From Bacillus sp. T3 (lineage in GTDB: Bacteria > Bacillota > Bacilli > Bacillales > Cytobacillaceae): a stretch of DNA of 64,000 nt. Where the stretch lies: assembly GCF_033449965.1 (NCBI RefSeq), contig NZ_CP137761.1:4491001-4555000 (forward strand), given 5' to 3'. Made by a program: the position numbers and the translations under genes. This document shows positions 36,107-43,953 of this stretch, piece by piece (the stretch's first letter is position 1; the number at the start of each line of letters is the position of its first letter). The notes under the pieces were generated by a model, which saw only the letters and a list, made by a program, of their open reading frames with translations, had not been told where the DNA came from and did not search any database.

Positions 36107-37791
36107 TTAATTCACCTCCCACGGAAACGAAATCTGCTTTACTTTATCTCCAACTTCCCCTTCCATTCGATGGATATAGAGGGAAGTCGTGGCTAGGTTG
36201 TCGTGTCGAGCCAAACGTTTAAGCACTTTAGGCGTTACGTCTTTCTCAGTTAAACGCGTGATATAAACGTGGCGCAACTGGTGGGGACCACTCGCCTCTT
36301 TCCAGTCTGCAATCAAGGTGAATATTCGGTACTTTAAAGACAATATGGCTCTTAGTTGTTGATTCTTCATTCCAAACACTAACCCATTTCCTTGTTTTTC
36401 CACTTCTTGCAAGAGATCCATAAGCGGTGAAGGAAGCGGTAAGGAGTGTCCCTTTCCTCCCTTTGCTGTAAACTTTACGTCCTTAAGGCTCCAATTGATG
36501 TTTTCCCATTGTAATTTTGCCAGTTCACATGAGCGAAATCCAAGATAGAGCATAAACCCGAATGCGAGTTTATCTAGTAGTGGCGTGTCGGAATATTGTT
36601 CGATCGCGGTAAAGAATTTTTCTATTTCCGTATCCGTTGGCATATAACGAGATTGATAATCATCCCCCTCGATATTCCGTATGCCTCTTGTAATATCGTT
36701 TTTAATAAACCTCATATGATAGAGGGTTCTAAAGAAGGTTTTGATATTTTTAAAATGTTTCATAGAACCATTTTCTGCAACCGGCCGCTTTGGACCCCCT
36801 TGATGAGATAGTTTTTATATGTCTTTAAATGTTCTTGTGTAAACAAGGTAAAGGGAACTTTGTCGATTGGATAAGAACTAAAGTCATTTAAAACATTGCA
36901 GGACCATCGTAAATAACGATGCAGTTCATATCGAAACTTATCTAACCAGGTCTGGTTTCGTTCCCTGCCGCTTTTTATAAGTAAGAAAGGATTGTACGTT
37001 CAGGTGGTAGTACCACCTCTTTTCGTTCTTTGGGTGTATACGTTAAAGACGATTCTATAAAGGGATTCATTTGTTTGTAAAACAAAGCAAAGTTTTGGTA
37101 ATAAAACTGGCTCGTGATTACCTCCTCATATAATTCCTGATTTAAAAAGTCTTCTCGTACAAGATCGAATGGTTTTTTTCGTGTTGCCTTACTGACTAAT
37201 GACTCGAATTCGGTAAATCGTAAAATGAGCAGGAACACTAATTTATAATTGAGCGGTTTCGTCCGCTTTACTAAAAACTGTTGAATCGGTTTGGCCTCTA
37301 GTTTACTGATCATATTGTCAATGAACCACTGCTTTAACCCTTCCTCTCCTAAAGGAATCACGTTCTCTTGATGAGAGGTTTTAAATAAGCTTTCCATAAT
37401 GGAGATCAACTCTTCCTTTGTAAATTTATCTCCATTATGAGCTAGCATATTTGATTTTATACCCAGTTCCTGCGAACTTTTATTCAGATAACTTCCTGGA
37501 CCATGCACTTTTGTTCTCTATTCCAGTTCCAAAAATATACCTACTAAACAGCTCTTCAACACTGCTAATTCCATCAAATTCAGTAATTGTCTCTATTTCT
37601 TCTTGGCTTGATTGCACCTCTTCTTTATCAAAACCATTCAATTCAAGAATTTCATTTTGAGAAGAGCCATTAACTTTTTCAGAACAAATCAAATCTTTTT
37701 GTGAAAACAGTTCATCTATGCTGTTCATTTGATCAAATTCTTCGGAATGAGAATCAAATAAGGATAACTGAATAGAATCTTGATTTTGCAT
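36107..37791 (-). CDS. large tyrosine recombinase, first of a trio (frameshifted in this sequence)
   Basis: Four pieces in different frames form one protein. They are an acidic N-terminus (37791-about 37495, with SIDELFSQ and SVEELFSR repeats), a middle part to about 36975, the core-binding part (KSGRERNQTWLDKFRYEL...) to about 36795, and the catalytic part with Arg (YLGFRSCELAKL), KGGKGHSLPLP, HxxR (GPHQLRHVYI), ARHDN and Tyr (TTSLYIH). Removing one A near 37513, adding one T near 36983 and one G near 36799 gives exactly 562 codons. All three changes are in homopolymers, so the gene may be intact in the organism. Its size recalls the long recombinase of Tn554-type elements. AAAGGGGA precedes the start. 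Confidence 0.78.
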
Positions 37792-37863
37792 AAGAAATCC
37801 CCTTTCTTGATTTTTTTCAATTAAAAACGAAAATCATTTTTTCTGCTTGTATAGAACAAAAAA

Positions 37864-37929
37864 AGCACCGCCCTTATATCTATAGAAGACACACGTAATG
37901 TGTATTTCTACAGATATAGAGACAGTGCT
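37864..37929 (-). promoter_or_regulatory. long imperfect hairpin before the recombinase trio
   Basis: AGCAC, TATATCT, TAGAA and ACACA pair in order with TGTGT, TTCTA, AGATATA and GTGCT, separated by single mismatches and one symmetric internal loop. On the minus strand it runs into a T-run and lies about 70 bases before the first recombinase start. It could be an attenuator in the leader, a terminator, or a folded recombination site. Confidence 0.6.
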
Positions 37930-38149
37930 TCTGCTCTAGATCTATTAAAAAGAAAAAATAGATTTATTCGATTTTTAAGCGATTTAATTTTTCAAACTTA
38001 AGTAATTAATTGCTAATAACTTAACAATACAACAACACATATTTTTTTGTCAAACACGAAAGGAACTAATACGTTAGACTTGTTGTTAAAAAATGAGGTT
38101 AACTAAAATTCTTATCTTTTCTAGTTTTTTACGATCGTGTATTTGTGCT

Positions 38150-38179
38150 TGACAATTCAACATAAATCAATATATATTT
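38150..38179 (+). promoter_or_regulatory. promoter of the xis-int leader
   Basis: TTGACA (38150) and TATATT (38174) with an 18-base spacer, or TATATA at 16. It is about 45 bases upstream of the structured leader and the only good promoter before xis. Confidence 0.6.
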
Positions 38180-38224
38180 TGTAACATAATCAAAATTTAA
38201 TAAAAAATACAATCATAGTTGGGT

Positions 38225-38352
38225 AAACCCCACAGATTGGACAGGAAGGACCTGCCAATCCAAGACTAAAAGATTATTTGTAAAAAACTTATAATCTTTA
38301 TTCTATGGATGCAGTCTGTCTTCTTTCCATATCTGTGGGGTTTTTCTTTTTT
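38225..38352 (+). promoter_or_regulatory. structured leader with terminal terminator before xis
   Basis: AACCCCACAGAT near 38226 pairs exactly with ATCTGTGGGGTT near 38331-38342, followed by TTTTTCTTTTTT. About 95 bases lie between the arms and include a second hairpin (AGATTAT/ATAATCT). The U-run ends about 20 bases before the xis ribosome site. This looks like transcription attenuation of xis-int, so excision would depend on something that opens the outer stem. I do not recognise a known riboswitch or T-box core. Confidence 0.65.
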
Positions 38353-38374
38353 AATTTAACTGGAGGTAACGATT

Positions 38375-38611
38375 ATGAAAAATTCAAAAAAACACACTAC
38401 TTGGGAATCACTCCCTGACTTTTTGACAGCACAACAGATTTCCGAGTTCCTAGGAATCTCGAGAAGAAGGGTTTATGAGCTATTTCAACTTCATGTGAAT
38501 CATGGTGGAATTCCTGTTTTGCAAATTGGAACATCCAAAAGAGTGGAAAAAAATGACTTGAAACAATGGGTTATAGAGTCAAAGAAGAAGAACCAACACA
38601 TGATTAACTAA
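38375..38611 (+). CDS. excisionase-type helix-turn-helix protein
   Basis: A 78-residue protein with a MerR/Xis-like HTH (LTAQQISEFLGISRRRVYELFQ) and a short wing (VLQIGTSKRVEKNDLKQWV). This is the form of excisionases that bend DNA and direct integrase towards excision. GGAGGT lies 8 bases before the ATG. The integrase follows after 55 bases on the same strand. Confidence 0.8.
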   Translation: MKNSKKHTTWESLPDFLTAQQISEFLGISRRRVYELFQLHVNHGGIPVLQIGTSKRVEKNDLKQWVIESKKKNQHMIN

Positions 38612-38666
38612 TAACGCAAATCTTGAGATCTATAGATAAAAGTAAACAATTTTGGAGGGTTTTAAC

Positions 38667-39914
38667 ATGAAAGGTCATTATAAGAAGAGAGGTTGCACTT
38701 GTCCTATTGATAACTGTACCTGTGGAAAGACTTGGAGTTTCGTGATTGATGTCGGGCGTAATCCTAAAAACGGAAGAAGGAAACAGGCAACAGGGGCAGG
38801 TTTTAAAACTAGAGAAGAAGCTGAGCTAGCTGCTGCATCTCTACTTAACGAAATAAACCAAGGTTCTTATATTAAAGAATCGAATATTTTATTTAAGGAT
38901 TTTGCTCAAAAATGGCTCTTAACATACAGTGAAAGAACTGGGTGCAAACCTAGCACAATTCGTCTTAGACAATATAGTATTAATAAGCTTTTGCCTTACT
39001 TTTCTCCTCTCAAACTGAAAATGATCTCTGATGAATTGTATCAAGCAGTTTTAGATGATTTAAAGGAACAAGGACTCTCTCAAAGTACCTTGGAAGGTAT
39101 CCATGTGACATGTAAGATGATTTTCAAAATGGCCCTAAGTAAAAGAATGCTAAAATTTAATCCAATCGAATTCGCATATATTCCACGAGATAAAAAAGTT
39201 ATTATAGAATCCGAAGAAGATGAAGAAACAGTTGAAGAGGAACTTCCAAAATACTTTGAAAAAGAGGAACTCGCACAATTCCTAGAAATCGTCTATGAAA
39301 AAGGGCTTTATATGGATGAACCTATCTTTATTACGTTAGCTTATACAGGGATGCGTGTAGGTGAGTTGGTGGTACTGAAGTGGAAAGATATTGATTTTGA
39401 TCGACGCACAATTAGTATTACTAAAACGTACAACAACGAAAAAAACAACACGAAAAACTATATGTTAGTTACTCCTAAAACAATTTCATCAAAACGTAAA
39501 ATTGTTGTAGATGAATCTGTGATTGAAGTACTTCGAAAACACAAATTACAACAAGAGAAATTAATTAAACAATTTAGCAAATCATATCATGACAAAGGTT
39601 ATATTTTCGCAAACTTTAACCGTCATCCCGGCTATCCAATTCTAACAAAACTTGTTAGAACTAGAATGACCAGGCTATTAAAATTTTTAGAATTTCAGTC
39701 AAAAAAATATAATCCACACTCTCTTCGTCACACACATACTTCCCTACTTGCCGAAGCTGAAGTGGATATTGAAGAGATTATGGAACGATTAGGCCATAGT
39801 GATGAAAAAACAACAAGAAAAATATATCTTCATGTGACAAATGTAATGAAAAGAGAAGCTTCTGAAAAATTCGGAAAATTAATGCGAGGGGTTATTAAGA
39901 AACCAAGAGAGTAA
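38667..39914 (+). CDS. site-specific tyrosine integrase (second element)
   Basis: A 415-residue integrase. It has an N-terminal Cys-rich Arm-binding domain (RGCTCP...CTCGKTW), a core-binding domain (about 60-165) and a catalytic domain with Arg (YTGMRVGEL), Lys in TPKTISSKRKI, HxxR (PHSLRHTHTSLL), LGHSDEKTT and Tyr (KIYLHV). The start is the ATG at 38667 directed by GGAGGG; an in-frame TTG at 38652 overlaps that site. It is a clear paralogue of the integrase beside groEL. Its own attachment sites were not found, so an element may be nested inside the island. Confidence 0.92.
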   Translation: MKGHYKKRGCTCPIDNCTCGKTWSFVIDVGRNPKNGRRKQATGAGFKTREEAELAAASLLNEINQGSYIKESNILFKDFAQKWLLTYSERTGCKPSTIRLRQYSINKLLPYFSPLKLKMISDELYQAVLDDLKEQGLSQSTLEGIHVTCKMIFKMALSKRMLKFNPIEFAYIPRDKKVIIESEEDEETVEEELPKYFEKEELAQFLEIVYEKGLYMDEPIFITLAYTGMRVGELVVLKWKDIDFDRRTISITKTYNNEKNNTKNYMLVTPKTISSKRKIVVDESVIEVLRKHKLQQEKLIKQFSKSYHDKGYIFANFNRHPGYPILTKLVRTRMTRLLKFLEFQSKKYNPHSLRHTHTSLLAEAEVDIEEIMERLGHSDEKTTRKIYLHVTNVMKREASEKFGKLMRGVIKKPRE

Positions 39915-39973
39915 AATGTAATTTTTGCTCTCTTTCTTTTCTCATACATAATGATTGTTTAATACTTCATAAT

Positions 39974-40719
39974 TTATAGTAAACCTTCTTCAGTCTTGGT
40001 ATTAAAATTTCGATCATCATTGCTAACACCAGTAAAACTATTTGAGATTGCCATTTGTAAAAGACTCAATAAACTATTACCATTTATTAATTCAATATGT
40101 TTATCATTTGAATATTCAATAGCGGTTTTGGTGAATTCACCAGTGGTGACAAAGAAACCTTTTTTCGCTTTCATATCAATGATTGCACTATGGAATTTTT
40201 GAATTTCAGGGCGAGTAACTTTTTGTGAATTGTATCTCTTACATTCAACAAGTAGTGTGTCAGATCCTTTTTTCAATATGATGTCCTTTCCCCATCACCG
40301 GTTTTAGAAGTGAGAATTGCTTTATATCCCATCAATCCGTATAACTCTTTTACAAATTTTTCAAATTCAAAAGGATCCATCTTTTTTATTTCATCCAGCT
40401 GATTTTGCGCTTTTATTTTTTCAATTTGCTTCAATCGATTAAGTTCTTCCATTTTTTCGACATGAACTTTTTCCCGTTCTAACTCTTGCTTTTCTCTTAC
40501 CCTTGATAAGTGATATAAGAAAAATAAAAAAGCGCAAAAAAGAATTGTATACCCCCACTCCACGGTATTTAATCCACCAAAAAAGGATAGAAACCTCATA
40601 ATTGCCTGATTTAACGATACTATTAATCCAACCAAAATTACCGAAAGAGCAGCTACGAAAATTAATATTCCTTCAATTCTAAATCCCCTTTTTATCCTAT
40701 AGCCTCTTTTTCTTCCCAT
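39974..40719 (-). CDS. membrane-anchored Mrr-type restriction endonuclease (frameshifted in this sequence)
   Basis: Two N-terminal TM helices (ILIFVAALSVILVGLIV and WGYTILFCAFLFFLY), a charged coiled coil (about 70-115), then an Mrr_cat domain: DPFEFEKFVKELYGLMGY, Asp in GGKDIIL, and ECKRY (E-x-K), with VTRPEIQKFHSAI downstream. The frame breaks in the GGGG run near 40290; one more G restores GDGGKDIILKKG and about 248 residues. Mrr-type nucleases cut modified or foreign DNA. The membrane anchor suggests action on incoming DNA at the envelope. Confidence 0.8.
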
Positions 40720-40860
40720 TTAATAACCGCCACCTAACTATAAAACTTATACCTTATAAGGATGCCCTAAATAACGCTTATACTAACAAATTTTTCCTAA
40801 TAGTTCATAAGCACCTTAGCTTGGACATATATTTAATATTGTTAAATTGGAGGTGATTAA

Positions 40861-41901
40861 ATGTACTTTATGATGGTTGCTGTGGTTTCACTAGCTTCAA
40901 TCGGGATAACAATTTATTCTGGAATATTAATGACAAAAATAGTAATAGGAAAAAGTAACAAAGACAATGACGTAGAAAAATTAATAATACTTGCTCTTTA
41001 TGGGATGGTTTTAGGAGCTTTAGCAAGTTACCTCATTAACTCTCCACCCATATCATTCGTGGAATTCATGCTTATTTTAAAACTAATATTCACGCTTTTT
41101 TTAGTCGTCACTCTCCATGAAATGGGGCACTACCTTGCTGCGCGATTATTTAATGTTTCAGTTTCTACCTTTTCTGTTGGAGTCGGTCCTACGTTATTAA
41201 GATTTAAATTTTCAGATACGAATTTTCAGTTTAATGCTATCCCAATAATGGGGTATGTTAAACCTGATTCATCGAATGAACAAAACCTTTCTCTTTTTAA
41301 AAGCTGTGTGTTTTATTTGGCTGGAATATTTATTAATATTGTCTGTTTTTTTATTGGTCTAACAGTCTTCTTTATTCAACAAGGTCAATCTGTCTATGAT
41401 TCCTTTGTTATTGTATATAGTAAGTTTGTTTATCTAATTCCGAAGTTTTACTCAGTCATTGCCAGTCTCAAATTTTCAGATATTATCACCCCTGAGCATG
41501 ATTTAGAAAATAGTATCGGATTATATATCTCAATGGCAAATATTTCTCAAGAATTTTGGTTGGGTTTTGCCTTATTGAGTATAATATTAGCTTGTTTAAA
41601 TATGATTCCTATTCCAGTATTAGATGGTGGTCGTGTTGTATTAGCTATACTTGGATCCCTGTTCTCTCTTATTGGAATACCTAAAAAATTCATTAACGCA
41701 AGTTTCACTTGGTTATTTATCCTTGGAGTAATAATTTTGTATAGCCCTATGATTATTAACAACCTTTGGGCTTCTAGTATCGAAGTTGGGATGACATTTC
41801 CTGAATATATGTTATGGATGGGTATCATTCTAACTGCTATTATTAATATTCAAATCTACTTAGAAAATAGAAGGAATAATAACACAACCCCTGTTGAATA
41901 A
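40861..41901 (+). CDS. site-2 protease-like M50 membrane metallopeptidase
   Basis: A 346-residue polytopic protein. The zinc motif HEMGH lies in a TM segment (LFLVVTLHEMGHYLAARLF), and the second metal ligand region is IPIPVLDGGRVV, followed by further TM helices. No PDZ domain is evident, so it is a compact S2P, unlike chromosomal RasP. Such proteases cut membrane-bound regulators. GGAGGTGATTAA precedes the ATG. Its substrate is unknown; no anti-sigma factor lies next to it. Confidence 0.85.
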   Translation: MYFMMVAVVSLASIGITIYSGILMTKIVIGKSNKDNDVEKLIILALYGMVLGALASYLINSPPISFVEFMLILKLIFTLFLVVTLHEMGHYLAARLFNVSVSTFSVGVGPTLLRFKFSDTNFQFNAIPIMGYVKPDSSNEQNLSLFKSCVFYLAGIFINIVCFFIGLTVFFIQQGQSVYDSFVIVYSKFVYLIPKFYSVIASLKFSDIITPEHDLENSIGLYISMANISQEFWLGFALLSIILACLNMIPIPVLDGGRVVLAILGSLFSLIGIPKKFINASFTWLFILGVIILYSPMIINNLWASSIEVGMTFPEYMLWMGIILTAIINIQIYLENRRNNNTTPVE

Positions 41902-41911
41902 ACAGGGGTTG
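41885..41911 (+). terminator. hairpin at the M50 gene end
   Basis: CAACCCCTGTT, short loop, AACAGGGGTTG: an 11-bp stem that overlaps the stop codon. The U-run is poor, so termination may be weak. Confidence 0.6.
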
Positions 41912-41993
41912 AACCTTTCAGATCACACCTGGAGAGTTTGAGAGTTCAATAAGTTCTTTGCAGTTTACTGAAAAGTATGTACATTAAATTAAA

Positions 41994-42095
41994 GCGCCCT
42001 TACATACAAAAAAACGCAAATCCATCCTATGGAAATGCGCCCTTACATACAAAAAACGCAGATCCATGCTATGGAAATGCGCCCGATAGTTCAAT
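41994..42095. repeat. tandem MITE-like palindromic repeat
   Basis: Two direct copies of a 42-43 base unit beginning GCGCCCTTACATAC and ending CTATGGAAAT, plus a third partial GCGCCC end. Each unit has a small stem (GCAAATCC/GGAAATGC). They belong to the dispersed family also seen at 45611, 46631, 48570, 50851 and 53203. Confidence 0.7.
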
Positions 42096-42131
42096 AAAAA
42101 AGCTAATCCCACGAAAGAATTTTTATTAAAT

Positions 42132-42884
42132 TCAATATCCTATAACATCAGTATTAACTTCATTGATAACATCATTGGATATTGTGTTTATAGGTAACAA
42201 ATAGACTTTATTTAAACGAGGATTAAATATTCCTAAATTCTCAATTTGTTTGAATTCGGAATGAATTGAATGTATCCCCATTAAATAGTATACGAGTAAC
42301 TGTAGTGTATGCTTGTTAGTTGGCGCTGATTTTAAAACTTTAAAATCCCATAATGTATTTTCTGTTAAAAAATCGCCATCACCAGTATTTATAGTTGATG
42401 TATAGCCCCCTTCAAAATTAAAACCATTCTTTACAATAGGTCCATAGAGTTTGAAAAAATTCAATCCTCTATTCACCATAATTCTTATATTCGAAATAGT
42501 TTCTTTATCAGGTTTAATAAATTCTACTGGCTTATACCACGCTACTCCTACTCGGAAAGCTACATCAAACCCCACCATTTTACATGCACTTTCAATTGAA
42601 ATATCATCTAACCCCTGTATTTTGAGTAATAGATCATTCGCTAATTTAGTCTCTTTAGCATTAATTGCTCCCCTCATTGAAATTCCAAATGCTTTTTTAA
42701 TTGGTTCTCCATTTAAAAATCTTGTTAAATAATCTACTGCTATTCCTACCAAACTACTTTGAATATTTTCATTTTCGTTTAAAATAACAGAATCTAATAA
42801 ATCTGTAACAACAAAATCTTTTGGTTTTATATAGCCTCCTCTCGGTTGTTTAACTGTAGGAATTCTCTTAGTAACTGATACCAT
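42132..42884 (-). CDS. PD-(D/E)XK nuclease-like protein
   Basis: A 250-residue protein. The segment TGDGDFLTENTLWDFKVLKSAPTNKHTLQLLVYYLMGIH-like follows the RecB/Cas4-type order: Asp in GDGDF, D-x-K in WDFKV, then a Gln-x3-Tyr helix (QLLVYY). This pattern is typical of PD-(D/E)XK nucleases. The first about 130 residues are helical and unrecognised. The ATG at 42884 is preceded by a weak site. It is a single gene flanked by repeats. DNA cleavage is an inference from motif order. Confidence 0.6.
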   Translation of the reverse strand: MVSVTKRIPTVKQPRGGYIKPKDFVVTDLLDSVILNENENIQSSLVGIAVDYLTRFLNGEPIKKAFGISMRGAINAKETKLANDLLLKIQGLDDISIESACKMVGFDVAFRVGVAWYKPVEFIKPDKETISNIRIMVNRGLNFFKLYGPIVKNGFNFEGGYTSTINTGDGDFLTENTLWDFKVLKSAPTNKHTLQLLVYYLMGIHSIHSEFKQIENLGIFNPRLNKVYLLPINTISNDVINEVNTDVIGY

Positions 42885-43380
42885 AAAAATACCCTCTTTT
42901 GTTTTTATTTACTATCCTGCCTGTTGGTTTAAGTATGTTTTTCCATAATCTTCATACTAATATTAACATAAATATCCAGTATTTTTTGAATGTTTTATTC
43001 TATTAAATGGCCCTCTGTGTGGAAGATCAGGATATTACCATAATTTGATTGCTATATTTTAACTATAATACGGTCACCGTAACGCATCTAAATGAGTTTT
43101 TTTCATAAGAGTAAATTCTTTTTAGGGGAAAGGCAAAATTATAAAATAATCGGGCGCTTTAATGTAACAAGATCAGACTTTTAATACATCAGAATAAACG
43201 GTAATGAACTGGACCTCAATTTTTGTTACTATCTGATAATTGTAGGTGCAGTTTTTGCTATTAATAAATTACTTGATTATTTTTTGCAGGGAGAGTCACT
43301 CACAATTAATTTATAATTGTTTTATTAATTATTCCAAAAAAGTAAAAAGTCGGATATGCTTAATGAGGGAGTGGATAAAT
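42885..43380. other. gene-free region before the membrane pair
   Basis: No convincing gene. It has pieces of the dispersed repeat (AATGGCCCTCTGTGTGGA near 43010 and TCGGGCGCTTTAATG near 43150). An open frame from 43246 into the next gene lacks a ribosome site and is not used. Confidence 0.45.
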
Positions 43381-43938
43381 ATGGGTACAAAATACTATAA
43401 AAATAATAATGACTTAAGAGAAGTAGATGAAGTGTTAGCCATTGCTGAAAAAGCAATTATGACAAAAGGTATCGTTATAAATGACCCTAGCAGTGCACCT
43501 AAAATTATTGCTGCATCCCTGACGGCAGTCGCTGGGAGTGGAGCAGCAATTGCTGGTTTAGCTGGGACTTCTGCAATTGGTACAGGAATTGCAAGTGGAG
43601 CGATAGGTGCTACAGGTTTAGTGGGGGGTGTGGCATTAGCTCCAATTGCTCTTCCACTGGCATTAATTACCGGTGTCGGTTATTTACTTTTCAAAAATAA
43701 AAAAGAGAGAGAACTGCGTGAACGTCTGCAAATTAGATTGAAAAAAGCAGTGGAGATGCAAAATAAATTGATTCGACAATACCAGAACTTGTTACAGTCT
43801 TTACAAATAGAGGCAGAAAAAGAAGTGAATTATTATAAACAAATAGTTAAAGAACAAGCGAAGAAAATTGAAGAGTTGGCAGCCATTAATACAGCACTAC
43901 AAGATGTTATTTCAAAAATGTCTGCACAATTATCATGA
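43381..43938 (+). CDS. glycine-rich membrane protein with coiled-coil tail, unknown
   Basis: A 185-residue protein I do not recognise. Residues 1-35 are polar. About 38-100 are a Gly/Ala-rich hydrophobic stretch (IIAASLTAVAGSGAAIAGLAG...GVGYLLF) with glycine-zipper spacing, enough for two TM passes. About 102-185 are a charged coiled coil. The ATG at 43381 follows GAGGGAG. The next gene starts 15 bases later, so the pair is an operon. Gly-zipper helices plus coiled coil suggest oligomerisation in a membrane, perhaps pore-like. Confidence 0.7.
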   Translation: MGTKYYKNNNDLREVDEVLAIAEKAIMTKGIVINDPSSAPKIIAASLTAVAGSGAAIAGLAGTSAIGTGIASGAIGATGLVGGVALAPIALPLALITGVGYLLFKNKKERELRERLQIRLKKAVEMQNKLIRQYQNLLQSLQIEAEKEVNYYKQIVKEQAKKIEELAAINTALQDVISKMSAQLS

Positions 43939-43953
43939 CTAGGTGAATTATAA

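Noticed and set aside
41994..42095. CRISPR array.
   Set aside because: Only two full units repeat directly without unique spacers, no cas genes are present, and the unit matches a dispersed repeat family.
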